Origin: Pseudopedobacter sp.
Lineage (GTDB): Bacteria > Bacteroidota > Bacteroidia > Sphingobacteriales > Sphingobacteriaceae
Assembly (NCBI GenBank): GCA_014378105.1
Contig: JACMOI010000075.1
Coordinates: forward strand, 1 to 58,745
Reading direction: 5' to 3'
Length of the DNA stretch: 58,745 bases
Shown here: positions 27,502 through 35,396 of the stretch, in pieces
Position numbering within the stretch: the stretch's first letter is position 1
How the letters are laid out: every line of letters begins with the position of its first letter
Position numbers and translations under genes: made by a program
The notes under the pieces: model-generated
Databases searched by the model: none
Told to the model about the DNA's origin: nothing
Seen by the model: the letters and a program-made list of their open reading frames with translations, nothing else

Positions 27502-27568
27502 CAGCCCCGGCTATACGCTATATTTTTTTGCTCAAAAACAAAAAAGATGCCGCTACTATCCGGCTTAT
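27502..27568 (-). ncRNA. Candidate structured RNA element, possibly Flavo-1-like
   Basis: On the minus strand: CCGG, a purine-rich internal strand with TAGCGGCATC, a seven-base U/A stem (TTTTTTG/CAAAAAA), a second internal strand with TATAGCG, then a closing CCGG and GGGCT. The two internal strands share a TAGCG core, suggesting a symmetric internal loop between two stems. I recall very similar sequences (GGATAGCAGCGGCATCC paired with GATATAGCGGATAGCC) between genes of many Flavobacteriia, and they may be the Flavo-1 motif; this memory could not be checked. It lies about 165 bases upstream of gyrA on the gyrA strand. Confidence 0.4.
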
Positions 27569-27607
27569 GCACAATGTTTTACAATGCTTCGGTAACATTT
27601 AATTATT

Positions 27608-27729
27608 TCTCCTTCTCCCTGTGGGAGAAGGTTGGGATGAGGGCAACGAATTTTATTGAACTAACAATTTAAGATTCAGGAAAGTAATTTTCACCTCACC
27701 CCAACCCTCTCCTCAAGGAGAGGGAGATG
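27608..27729. repeat. REP-like inverted pair (BIME-like)
   Basis: Two related copies of about 35 bases in opposite orientation, separated by about 50 bases. Each is itself a hairpin: CCTTCTCCC/GGGAGAAGG (27611-27631) and CCCTCTCCT/AGGAGAGGG (27705-27724). Each continues into TTGGGATGAGG or its near-identical inverted TTGGGGTGAGG. This is the widespread CTCCCTCTCCT...GGTTGGGGTGAGG type of extragenic repeat. It could also terminate or stabilise transcripts. Confidence 0.75.
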
Positions 27730-27773
27730 AAATATTAATTTATCATAAACATATTACCTTATCAACAGTAGAA

Positions 27774-27809
27774 CAAGTATTCTAATCATTTGCAGGAATA
27801 GAATACTTG
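27774..27809. repeat. Perfect 11-base inverted repeat
   Basis: CAAGTATTCTA (27774-27784) and TAGAATACTTG (27799-27809) are perfect complements around a 14-base loop. It lies just outside the first IS hairpin and may be a transcription stop that shields tnpA, as known for IS200 leaders, or part of the element end. Confidence 0.65.
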
Positions 27810-27823
27810 AACAAACTAAACCA

Positions 27824-27844
27824 CTATGCACTGAAAGTGCATAG
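27824..27844. repeat. Left-end hairpin of the IS200-type element
   Basis: CTATGCACT (27824-27832), loop GAA, AGTGCATAG (27836-27844): a perfect 9-base stem, extended by AAAC/GTTT with a two-base bulge. Another hairpin, GAAGAAT/ATTCTTC (27858-27874), follows in the tnpA leader. Confidence 0.65.
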
Positions 27845-27904
27845 GTTTGGGGGCAAAGAAGAATGGAATTCTTCCCGACGAGGTTAAAAAGCTAATTTTG
27901 ATGT

Positions 27905-28342
27905 GTGGAGAACAATCAAAGACATAAGGGACACCCTATTTCAAGATTGACCGCTCACATTGTTTGGGTAACAAAATATCGTTACAAAGTCATTGATGGT
28001 GAGATAAAGATTAGATGCAGATCACTTATAAAACAGATCTGTGACGCCGAAGATGTTGTGATATTATCTGGCGTTGTCAGTTCTGATCGTGTACATCTGC
28101 ATATAGATTATCTGCCGAGCAAAGCCATAAGCGATATGGTAAAAAGGATTAAAGGGAGAACTTCCAGACGCATACAGGAAGAATTTCCTCATAAAAGCAA
28201 AAAATATTGGGGCAGACATTTTTGGGCTACTGGTTTTGGCGTATGGAGTACTGGAAACATAACTGACGAAATGGTGCAACGATACTTAGAGCATCACAGA
28301 GCTCCAGATAACAATAACGATAACGTGATTATACTGGAGTAA
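27905..28342 (+). CDS. tnpA: IS200/IS605-family transposase TnpA (Y1 HUH)
   Basis: A 145-residue single-strand transposase. It has the N-terminal HIVWVTKYRYKVI signature, the HUH metal-binding motif HLH (64-66) in VHLHIDYLP, and the candidate catalytic Tyr127 in EMVQRYLEHH. The protein looks complete and undamaged. Translation appears to begin at GTG (27905): the frame has a stop (TGA, 27899-27901) just upstream and no ATG before the conserved part. It peels and pastes single-stranded DNA, preferring the lagging strand. The leader is full of hairpins, consistent with the known strong repression of IS200 transposases. Confidence 0.93.
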   Translation: MENNQRHKGHPISRLTAHIVWVTKYRYKVIDGEIKIRCRSLIKQICDAEDVVILSGVVSSDRVHLHIDYLPSKAISDMVKRIKGRTSRRIQEEFPHKSKKYWGRHFWATGFGVWSTGNITDEMVQRYLEHHRAPDNNNDNVIILE

Positions 28343-28353
28343 TAAAATTTTTA

Positions 28354-28388
28354 GAAACTCAAAGTCTTGCACTAAAGCGCATAGTTTC
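28354..28388. repeat. Right-end imperfect hairpin of the IS200-type element
   Basis: GAAACT (28354-28359) pairs with AGTTTC (28383-28388), with inner TGC/GCA pairing around ACTAAAGC. The core TGCACTAAAGCGCATAGTTT resembles the left-end hairpin sequence. The remaining bases to 28452 show no gene or terminator. Confidence 0.55.
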
Positions 28389-28452
28389 AACTAACAAATG
28401 AGACCAATGAAAGGTAGTCTTGTGTCATGATAAAGCGGTGAAAAGATGAGGA

Positions 28453-29358
28453 TTAAACCCAATCAATCCCCTTTTTTAATAAAGAAAGCGTCTCCGCTTC
28501 TTTACTATCAGGTTCGGCTTTATAATCATACACCCAAGATGCCGTTGGCGGCATACTCATCAGGATAGATTCGATTCTTCCATCCGTTTCTAAACCAAAC
28601 TTGGTTCCCGAATCGTAAACTAAATTAAATTCGGCATAACGGCTGCGACGTTGTAATTGCCATTGTTTTTCTTCCAAGGTAAAATGCTGATCTCTACCAT
28701 TTTTAATCAATTCGCTATAAATAGGGAGAAAGGAATTGCCTACTGCTTTAGAAAATTCGAGTATTTGCTCCCAGCTTAATTCGGTATTGGCGGGTGTTAG
28801 TCGGTCATAAAAAATTCCACCAATTCCTCTAGTTTCCTGACGATGTTTGATAAAGAAATAGTCATCAGCCCAAGTTTTAAATTTTTGATAGAAATCTATA
28901 TTGAATTGATCGCAAGTATGTTTTAGCTGTTGATGAAAGAATTTAGCGTCCTTCTCCACTACGTAATGTGGTGTCACATCTATCCCACCACCAAACCATT
29001 GTAAAGTATCGTCCCCGGTTTGCATTTCGAAGTAGCGGATATTCATGTGGATGATGGGTACCCATGGATTATGAGGATGCAACACAATAGATACGCCAGT
29101 AGCAAAAAAATCTTCTTTATCGGTTTTAAAAGCTTTTTTGATGGCATCGGGTAATTTACCTTCAACAGCAGAAAAATTTACGCCTCCTTTTTCTATCAAA
29201 GCCCCATTCAGGATCACCTTACTCCGGCCACCGCCGCCACCAGGGCGCTCCCAGTTTTCTTCTTCAAATAAAGCACCGCCGTCCAGGGCAGTTAGTCCCT
29301 TTACAATGGATTGTTGTATTTCCTGATAAGCTTTGGCTACTTCTTTCTTATCCAGCAT
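28453..29358 (-). CDS. hemF: Oxygen-dependent coproporphyrinogen III oxidase
   Basis: HemF decarboxylates coproporphyrinogen III to protoporphyrinogen IX with O2 in haem synthesis. The 301-residue protein has the family blocks in order: GGGGGRSKVI (about 37-46), VSIVLHPHNPWVPIIHMNIRYFE, WFGGGIDVTPHYV, RQETRGIGGIFYDRL, RRSRYAEFNLVYDSGTKFGL and MSMPPTASW. The start overlaps the end of the upstream channel gene by one base (TAATG), so the two are coupled. Downstream lies the IS200 island, and no terminator was found after it. Presence of HemF implies at least some aerobic life. Confidence 0.97.
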   Translation of the reverse strand: MLDKKEVAKAYQEIQQSIVKGLTALDGGALFEEENWERPGGGGGRSKVILNGALIEKGGVNFSAVEGKLPDAIKKAFKTDKEDFFATGVSIVLHPHNPWVPIIHMNIRYFEMQTGDDTLQWFGGGIDVTPHYVVEKDAKFFHQQLKHTCDQFNIDFYQKFKTWADDYFFIKHRQETRGIGGIFYDRLTPANTELSWEQILEFSKAVGNSFLPIYSELIKNGRDQHFTLEEKQWQLQRRSRYAEFNLVYDSGTKFGLETDGRIESILMSMPPTASWVYDYKAEPDSKEAETLSLLKKGIDWV

Positions 29359-31136
29359 TAGCTCAATGTTAATTTTAACTTATTCCGATAGGAGGATAAT
29401 AATCTGGTTTTAGAGATGAAACCTACAAATTTGCCGTTTTCAAATGCAGGGATGTACCACAAATCAGTTTCTTCAAATTTGCCTATAATGGTGTCTATTT
29501 CGTCGTCTACATTGACCTGATATTTTGTATTAGAAATCAATTCTTTCACCGTTAATTTTTGCTGCATTTCTGGATCCAATAATACCTTACGCACTTTATC
29601 AAAAATAATGAAGCCCTGATATTTTTCTTGATGATCTTTACATACAATAATATTCTTGGTCGACTGTCTAATGACGACTAATAACTCTCCTAAGTTGCTA
29701 TCAGAATAGATGACATCATAACCTGTATCTATAATTTCATGAAATTTAATCATGCTGAGGATATTGCGGTCATAATCTTCGGTAAACACCTTTTTACCTG
29801 CCACTAAATGTTTCACATCCATGGAGTAAGGCTCGAAAATTTTAGCAATGGCATAAGACGAGGTAGAAACCAGCATTAATGGAATAATTAATTCATAACC
29901 ACCGGTAATTTCGGCGATTAAGAAAATACCCGTTAAAGGCGCATACATTACACCACTTAAAATACCACACATGGCCACCAATGTAAAATTATTTACAGGA
30001 AGGTCAATCAAATTCAGTTTATTGATGACCATTGCAAAGAAGAATCCTAAAAATGCACCCGTAAATAAAGAAGGTGCAAAATTACCTCCACTACCACCGC
30101 TTGCTAAGGTAATGGTAGTGGCAAAAACTTTCATGAAACAAATCAAGCCTACAAAAATAATGAGCATCCAATCTCCATAACCCGTGTAAGTGAAAAAACT
30201 TCCTTTCAAAATATCTTGCGCATGTCCCGAAGCTAAAGATTTTACAAACCCGTAACCCTCACCAAAAAGAGGCGGAAAAGCGAAACATAGGAGCGCTAAA
30301 ATCAAGCCTCCAATTAATCCTTTAGAATAGTCGTTCCATTTTAAAGTATGATGGAAAAAGTGCTCAATTTTATGGGTGGTTCTGGCATAATAAACAGAAA
30401 CTAAACCACATACAACACCTAATAAGAGGTAATAAGGAACATTGTGATGATCAAACTGCTGTAAGCTTTTAAAATCAAAAAGAATGTTATCGTCTAAAAT
30501 AATTTTGGAAAGTAATGCACCACATACTGCCGAAATAATTAAGGGAATAAAGTCTGAGAAAACCACCCCAACCAAAATAATTTCTATGGCAAACATCAAA
30601 CCAGTAATTGGTGCATTAAAAACAGCAGAGATACCAGCGGCCGAACCACAAGCCAACAATAAAATACGCTCGCGGTAACTGAGGCGGTAAACCCTGGCGA
30701 AGTTAGAACCAATAGCTGCTCCGGTAACAGCAATTGGCCCCTCCAGTCCTGCTGATCCACCAAAACCTATGGTTAAAGCACTGGTGATCATTTGCGTGTA
30801 CATTTTAGAACGAGCGGTTACTCCTGATCTTTGAGAGATGTCTAATAAGATATTGCCTACACCTTTTCCGTCTCGGCCATGTAAAAAAGTTTTTACTACC
30901 CAAACCGTTAAAAGAATGCCCACTAATGGAAGGAATAAATTCAGATATGGATAATTAAAGACTTCTAATTGATGATCTATTAAAAGATGAATTTTATGAA
31001 CCACCATCTTTAGCATGATAGCTGCAAAGCCAGCAGTTAGACCTACCAAAATCCCTGACAATATGAGAAATTGGTTTCTGCTTAAATGATCGTGTAGATA
31101 TTTTATGACAAGCGTATGTTGCTTGATAAATTTCAT
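29358..31136 (-). CDS. ClC-type chloride channel/antiporter with CBS domains
   Basis: A 592-residue membrane protein. Residues about 20-440 form the ClC transporter, with GSAGLEGPIAVTGAAIGSN (the gating-Glu GxEGP loop, about 126-144) and SGGSGGNFAPSLFTGAFLGF (about 348-367), the GGxFAP ion-binding motif. Two cytoplasmic CBS domains fill about 450-590 and may bind adenosine nucleotides. ClC proteins of this kind exchange chloride for protons or act as fluoride or chloride channels; selectivity cannot be decided here. It precedes hemF with a one-base overlap and follows an MFS gene by six bases, forming one operon. Confidence 0.92.
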   Translation of the reverse strand: MKFIKQHTLVIKYLHDHLSRNQFLILSGILVGLTAGFAAIMLKMVVHKIHLLIDHQLEVFNYPYLNLFLPLVGILLTVWVVKTFLHGRDGKGVGNILLDISQRSGVTARSKMYTQMITSALTIGFGGSAGLEGPIAVTGAAIGSNFARVYRLSYRERILLLACGSAAGISAVFNAPITGLMFAIEIILVGVVFSDFIPLIISAVCGALLSKIILDDNILFDFKSLQQFDHHNVPYYLLLGVVCGLVSVYYARTTHKIEHFFHHTLKWNDYSKGLIGGLILALLCFAFPPLFGEGYGFVKSLASGHAQDILKGSFFTYTGYGDWMLIIFVGLICFMKVFATTITLASGGSGGNFAPSLFTGAFLGFFFAMVINKLNLIDLPVNNFTLVAMCGILSGVMYAPLTGIFLIAEITGGYELIIPLMLVSTSSYAIAKIFEPYSMDVKHLVAGKKVFTEDYDRNILSMIKFHEIIDTGYDVIYSDSNLGELLVVIRQSTKNIIVCKDHQEKYQGFIIFDKVRKVLLDPEMQQKLTVKELISNTKYQVNVDDEIDTIIGKFEETDLWYIPAFENGKFVGFISKTRLLSSYRNKLKLTLS

Positions 31137-31142
31137 GTGTGG

Positions 31143-32363
31143 TTATTTCTCAACGTAATTCAAATCTTTTCCATAAGTTTCTTCTAGGTTATAAACCGAA
31201 ACGAAAGCTATAGCCAGCGTAGTAATACCTACAATTAGAGCCGCATTGATGATTCCAAAAGGAGTTTTAAGCCACTCAAAACTTAATGTTACCAAAACAA
31301 CAGATCCCCTAATAAAGTTTGGCACCGTAGTGGTAACAGTGGACCTTAAATTGGTACCAAATTGTTCGGCTGCAATAGTAACAAAAATTACCCAAAATCC
31401 GGTAGAAATACCTAAAAGAACACAAATCCAATGATATGTGTAAGCATTAATCCCTTTTGAGAACAAGAATAATAAAACACTAAAAAAAGTAGCAATTAAA
31501 AAAACAACGACAATTTTTTTCCTGGTTTTAAAAACTTGACTTAAAAATCCTGTTAATAAATCACCTAAAGAAATACCAATGTAAGTGTATAAAATACCTT
31601 TACCAGCACTTAATGGTTCTGTAGCGCCCATTGCTTTCCCAAACTCTGGTGCAAAAGTGATCAATATACCCACCACAAACCAAACAGGTAATGCAATTAA
31701 TGTACAGTTTAAATACTTTTTGAATCTCCCCCAATTGTTAAAAAGCATGAGCATATTTCCTTTAGCAACATTTTGATGTTCGATTTGCTTATACATCCCC
31801 GACTCCATTACCCCTAATCGTAAAATCAAAAGAAAAATACCCAAGCCACCACCAATAAAGTAGGCTGTTTGCCATTGGAACTTATCGCCAACCAAACCTG
31901 CAACTACCGCACCAAGTAAACCAACCGAAGCCACTATCATAGTGCCGTAACCTCTTTTCTCTTTACTCATGCTTTCGGCTACTAAAGTGATTCCAGCGCC
32001 TAATTCGCCTGCTAAACCAACCCCTGCAATAAAACGAATAATCGCATAGGTATTCACATCTGTTGCAAAACCATTTGCAATATTTGCAATGGAGTATAAT
32101 AAGATGGACCCAAAAAGTACTTTCAGTCTGCCCATTTTATCGCCTAAAATCCCCCAAATAATCCCCCCTAGCAGCATGCCAATCATTTGAAAATTAATGA
32201 GTTTTACTCCTACAGTTAGCAATTGATCGTCTGCGATGCCGATACTTTTTAAACTTTGAACCCTGATAACAGAAAATAATACCAGATCATATATATCAAC
32301 AAAATAGCCTAATGCGGCTACGATAATTAAAAGAGTGAGGTTTTTGTTGTTATTCGCTTGCAT
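31143..32363 (-). CDS. MFS transporter (sugar/metabolite:H+ symporter type)
   Basis: A 406-residue, 12-helix inner-membrane transporter. GDKMGRLKVLFGS is the MFS loop 2-3 motif, and FIAGVGLAGELGAGITLVAE (helix 4) resembles the metabolite:H+ symporter branch (ShiA/ProP/benzoate type). SKEKRGYGTMIVASVG follows. The ORF could open at 32426, but that adds 21 odd residues and places the start inside the terminator hairpin of the upstream fasciclin gene, so MQANNNK at 32363 was chosen. First gene of an MFS-clc-hemF run. Substrate unknown. Confidence 0.88.
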   Translation of the reverse strand: MQANNNKNLTLLIIVAALGYFVDIYDLVLFSVIRVQSLKSIGIADDQLLTVGVKLINFQMIGMLLGGIIWGILGDKMGRLKVLFGSILLYSIANIANGFATDVNTYAIIRFIAGVGLAGELGAGITLVAESMSKEKRGYGTMIVASVGLLGAVVAGLVGDKFQWQTAYFIGGGLGIFLLILRLGVMESGMYKQIEHQNVAKGNMLMLFNNWGRFKKYLNCTLIALPVWFVVGILITFAPEFGKAMGATEPLSAGKGILYTYIGISLGDLLTGFLSQVFKTRKKIVVVFLIATFFSVLLFLFSKGINAYTYHWICVLLGISTGFWVIFVTIAAEQFGTNLRSTVTTTVPNFIRGSVVLVTLSFEWLKTPFGIINAALIVGITTLAIAFVSVYNLEETYGKDLNYVEK

Positions 32364-32408
32364 CAGTATTTTAGGTTTTGATGCTTTGAAATTACAATTT
32401 ATTAGGAA

Positions 32409-32441
32409 TAAAAAAAGCGTTCTCAAAAAATTGAGAACGCT
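32409..32441 (-). terminator. Intrinsic terminator of the fasciclin gene
   Basis: On the minus strand AGCGTTCTCAA, loop of four, TTGAGAACGCT, then a T run (the A run at 32410-32416). Perfect 11-base stem, 28 bases past the fasciclin stop. Confidence 0.9.
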
Positions 32442-32469
32442 CGTTGTTGAAATTAATCAAAAATTAAAA

Positions 32470-33069
32470 TTATTTAGATGCTGGTGGAGGTAATAAAACT
32501 TTATCAATTACGTGAGTAACTCCATTGCTAGAAATAATGTCAGCTATTGTAACTTTAGCATCGCCTACCATTACAACACCATTTTTAACACTCACCTTTA
32601 ATTTAGCTCCTTCAACAGTTGTTAATTCCATACCATCAGTTAGGTCAGCTGCTTTTAAAGCACCTGCAACAACATGGTAAGTTAAAACTTTAGTTAGGTC
32701 ACCTTTCATTTCTGGCTTCAATAAATTGTCTACAGTTCCGGCTGGTAAAGATGCAAAAGCTTCGTTTGTTGGCGCAAAAACTGTAAATGGACCTGTACCA
32801 CTTAAAGTTTCAACCAAACCAGCTGCTTTAACTGCAGCTACTAAAGTAGTGTGGTCACTTGAACCTATCGCATTTTCTACGATGTTTTTAGAAGGTACCA
32901 TCATAGCACCACCTACCATTACTCCTTCTTTCTTAGAAGAATCCATTGCCATACTGTCCATTGCTGATGAATCTGATTTTGCATCAGCAGTTTTGTTTGA
33001 GTTACATGCTGTAATTGTTAATCCGATCACGGAAACCAGCATTAAAATTTTAATAAAGTTCTTTTTCAT
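32470..33069 (-). CDS. Fasciclin-domain lipoprotein
   Basis: A 199-residue exported protein. The signal peptide ends at a lipobox-like ITAC (Cys 22). A Ser/Asp/Met-rich linker (about 25-55) is followed by one fasciclin (FAS1) domain, with [17 protein letters not shown] (H1 motif) and VLTYHVVAG, ending in [11 protein letters not shown] (H2 motif). FAS1 domains mediate adhesion. In Bacteroidota such small lipoproteins are common and often stress-responsive, but nothing in the sequence shows that here. It has its own terminator and a 123-base gap to the divergent alcohol dehydrogenase gene. Confidence 0.9.
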   Translation of the reverse strand: MKKNFIKILMLVSVIGLTITACNSNKTADAKSDSSAMDSMAMDSSKKEGVMVGGAMMVPSKNIVENAIGSSDHTTLVAAVKAAGLVETLSGTGPFTVFAPTNEAFASLPAGTVDNLLKPEMKGDLTKVLTYHVVAGALKAADLTDGMELTTVEGAKLKVSVKNGVVMVGDAKVTIADIISSNGVTHVIDKVLLPPPASK

Positions 33070-33192
33070 AATTTTTTAGTTTTTCTTACTGATATAACGA
33101 AATTTCATGCCATAAGGTTTTTTTTAAAAAAAATATTTATTGTTTTTTAATTTTACTTAAACATTTTTAATCAAATTGGGGTTTAAGATAGG

Positions 33193-34377
33193 ATGGAAAA
33201 TTTTCAGTATTATAATCCAACCAAAATATTATTTGGTAAAGACGTAGTTGATCAACTCTGCAATGAAACTGCTTTATATGGAAATAAAACTTTAATTATC
33301 ATAGGACAGGGATCAGTTAAAAGAAGTGGATTGTATGCTCGCGTTCTTTCTTTACTAAATATATGTGGTATGCACCATGTTACTTACGAGGGAATTAAAT
33401 CAAATCCCATAGTTCAGGATGCTGAGGAAGCTACTAAATTAGCTAAGGCTGAAAATGTGGAGCTGATTATAGCAATAGGTGGAGGCTCTGTAATTGATAC
33501 AGCGAAAGCAGTAGCTATGGGCTTTTATGTTGATCATCCTGTTTGGGATTTTTATCTACAAAAAGCAGCCCGACCCACTCAAGCGCTTCCGTTAATAAAT
33601 ATATTAACATTAGCTGCTACAGGAACTGAAATGAACTCGGCCACTGTATTGCAAGATGATGTCTCTGGCATGAAGAAAGGTTACGGTGCACCTTGTCTTT
33701 TCCCAAAAGTTTCTTTTCTTGACCCATCATATACGCTTTCTGTTCCTTTAAATTATACCGCTTATGGGGTGTCGGATTTAATTTCTCATGCTTTAGAACA
33801 ATTTTTCGGTAAAGGAGAATCTCCATTGTCTGATTTATATACAGCTTCAGTAATAAAATTAGCCATTGAATATGGAGAAAAACTAATGCATGAACCAGAT
33901 AATTTCGAATATCGTTCGCAAATTATGTGGCTAGCTACCAATGCTTTAAACGGAACTTTAAAAGCAGGAAAAAATGCAGGAGATTGGGGTGCACATGGAC
34001 TAGAACATACTTTGAGTGTTTTATACGATATTCCCCATGGAGCTGGACTTTCTATTGTTTATCCAGCTTGGTTAAAATTTCATCAACCAAATATTAATAG
34101 CAAATTGGCATTTTTAGCTAAAGAAGTTTTCGGTTTGCAAGAAAATAGTGAGGAAAAATTAGCTATTAACTTTATCGAAGAATTAGAGAAATTCTACAAA
34201 AAAATTAAAACTCCAATCCGTTTAGAAGAAGCCGAAATACAAAAATCTGACGCTGCAAAAATAATCGATAATTTTAAGTTGAATAAAGTTTCGGGCTCGG
34301 TTTATCTATTGGATGAAAAATCTTATGACCAGATTTTAGGATTAATGTGGTCATCATCTCATTTAATGAGACATTAA
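33193..34377 (+). CDS. Iron-containing alcohol dehydrogenase (YqhD/butanol dehydrogenase type)
   Basis: A 394-residue group III alcohol dehydrogenase. The N-terminus YYNPTKILFGKD is typical of the BdhA/YqhD branch. AIGGGSVIDTAKAVA (95-109) binds NAD(P). The metal ligands are present as Asp195, His199, His268 and His282 (in YGVSDLISHALEQF, WGAHGLEH and DIPHGAG). These NADPH-dependent enzymes reduce a broad range of aldehydes and may detoxify lipid-derived aldehydes; the native substrate is not evident. No promoter box was recognised just upstream. The next gene follows after 63 bases with a -7 box of its own. Confidence 0.93.
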   Translation: MENFQYYNPTKILFGKDVVDQLCNETALYGNKTLIIIGQGSVKRSGLYARVLSLLNICGMHHVTYEGIKSNPIVQDAEEATKLAKAENVELIIAIGGGSVIDTAKAVAMGFYVDHPVWDFYLQKAARPTQALPLINILTLAATGTEMNSATVLQDDVSGMKKGYGAPCLFPKVSFLDPSYTLSVPLNYTAYGVSDLISHALEQFFGKGESPLSDLYTASVIKLAIEYGEKLMHEPDNFEYRSQIMWLATNALNGTLKAGKNAGDWGAHGLEHTLSVLYDIPHGAGLSIVYPAWLKFHQPNINSKLAFLAKEVFGLQENSEEKLAINFIEELEKFYKKIKTPIRLEEAEIQKSDAAKIIDNFKLNKVSGSVYLLDEKSYDQILGLMWSSSHLMRH

Positions 34378-34417
34378 TATTTGAGTAATTCTACACAACT
34401 ATTTCTTTATCATCCAA

Positions 34418-34425
34418 TATTTTTG
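34418..34425 (+). promoter_or_regulatory. -7 box upstream of the DUF4442 gene
   Basis: TATTTTTG matches TAnnTTTG, 15 bases before the ATG at 34441; no -33 TTG was seen. It would drive the DUF4442-GNAT-AlbA_2 run. Confidence 0.45.
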
Positions 34426-34440
34426 GATATTTAGCGAAAC

Positions 34441-34926
34441 ATGAAAGTTTCAGCAAATACCCTAAAATGGGCGATTAGATTTTATCCACCACTCTTTTTT
34501 CAGAGAATTTGGGTTAAAAACTTTTCACCTGATTTTAGAAGCGTAGAGGTAAAAATAAACAAGAGTATTTTCAACAAAAATTATAATAAATCTATTTTTG
34601 GTGGAACAATTTTCAGCGCTGCAGATCCATTTTATGCCTTGTTATTCGATCAAATTTTCAGGCTAAAAGGATTTAAAACAAAAGTTTGGCTTAAAAGCGC
34701 ACAAATTCAGTATTTAAAGCCTGGGCATGGAAACCTATATTTTAAAATCATTCTTTCTGAAGAAGAAGTCAATGAGGCCGAACGAATTTTAAAAGCCGAT
34801 GGGAAATTTGTCAAATCTTTTCCCTTAGATATTTTTAATAGTGAAGGGATATTGTGTGCCCATGTAGATAATGAGATCTACGTAAGAAATCTTTGTCATG
34901 GAGAAAACCAAACTATTGCTTATTAA
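34441..34926 (+). CDS. DUF4442 hotdog-fold protein
   Basis: A 161-residue protein of the DUF4442 family, a PaaI/YiiD-like hotdog group. Visible blocks are RFYPPLFFQRIWVKNFSPDF near the start, then NKSIFGGTIFSAADPFYALL (about 49-68) and VWLKSAQIQYLKPGHG. Members are suspected acyl-CoA thioesterases or binding proteins, but no activity is established as far as I know. No signal peptide. The following GNAT gene starts two bases after its stop at the preferred ATG. Confidence 0.85.
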   Translation: MKVSANTLKWAIRFYPPLFFQRIWVKNFSPDFRSVEVKINKSIFNKNYNKSIFGGTIFSAADPFYALLFDQIFRLKGFKTKVWLKSAQIQYLKPGHGNLYFKIILSEEEVNEAERILKADGKFVKSFPLDIFNSEGILCAHVDNEIYVRNLCHGENQTIAY

Positions 34927-34928
34927 CT

Positions 34929-35396
34929 ATGAAATCAAAAGTGTTGCTAAATGATGTCGTTTATTTAGATAAAGGATTTCTAATATCTACTGATAAAAGC
35001 CTATTGAATAAAGATTTTATTTATAATTTCTTAACTAATCAATCTTACTGGGCAAAAGGTATTCCAATAGAAAAAGTAGAAATAGCTATCAATGAGTCTA
35101 TTTGCTTTGGGGTTTACCATCATCGTCAGCAGGTAGGTTTTGCTAGAGTAATTAGTGATAAGAGCACATTTGCTTATTTGGCTGATGTGTTTATTATTGA
35201 CGAATATCGAAAACAAGGATTGTCTAAGTGGTTGATGCAGACAATTATGGCACATATCGATTTTCAATCATTAAGGAGATGGATGTTAGCTACAGCGGAT
35301 GCACATGAGCTTTATGAAAAATTTGGTTTCGAGCCACTAAATGCAGCCAACAGATGGATGCAAATTTTCACGCCTTATCAAAAAATGGAATCATGA
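34929..35396 (+). CDS. GNAT-family N-acetyltransferase
   Basis: A 155-residue acetyltransferase. QVGFARVISDKSTFAYLADV is the beta-4 region, and IIDEYRKQGLSKWLMQTIMA (about 85-104) carries the Q/RxxGxG/A-type acetyl-CoA motif in a slightly altered form (RKQGLS). AHELYEKFGFEPL is motif B. An upstream ATG at 34893 would overlap DUF4442; the ATG at 34929 gives a normal N-terminus. The acceptor substrate is unknown. Its stop overlaps the next start by four bases (ATGA), so the two are coupled. Confidence 0.88.
   Translation: MKSKVLLNDVVYLDKGFLISTDKSLLNKDFIYNFLTNQSYWAKGIPIEKVEIAINESICFGVYHHRQQVGFARVISDKSTFAYLADVFIIDEYRKQGLSKWLMQTIMAHIDFQSLRRWMLATADAHELYEKFGFEPLNAANRWMQIFTPYQKMES

Larger units (their letters stand above)
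27340..27904. other. 565-base gene-free region in front of gyrA and tnpA
   Basis: Holds, left to right: about 150 bases of gyrA leader/promoter with no clear TAnnTTTG box (TAACTTCG on the minus strand is one mismatch away); a structured element (27502-27568); a REP-like inverted pair (27608-27729); a long hairpin (27774-27809); and two further hairpins (27824-27844, 27858-27874) leading into tnpA. No ORF worth calling. Confidence 0.8.
27810..28392 (+). mobile_element. IS200/IS605-family element, tnpA only
   Basis: The single gene is a Y1 HUH transposase; no tnpB is present, as in IS200. Imperfect palindromes with shared core sequence (TGCACT, GCATAG, then TTT) lie before (27824-27844) and after (28354-28388) the gene, as expected for the subterminal hairpins that TnpA recognises. 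Exact ends are uncertain because IS200 elements have no terminal inverted repeats or target duplication, so the limits given are estimates. Confidence 0.7.

Noticed and set aside
27905-28342. tnpA as a REP-associated (RAYT) transposase
   Set aside because: Its N-terminus (HIVWVTKYRYKVI) is the IS200/IS605 type and differs from the RAYT pattern I know.
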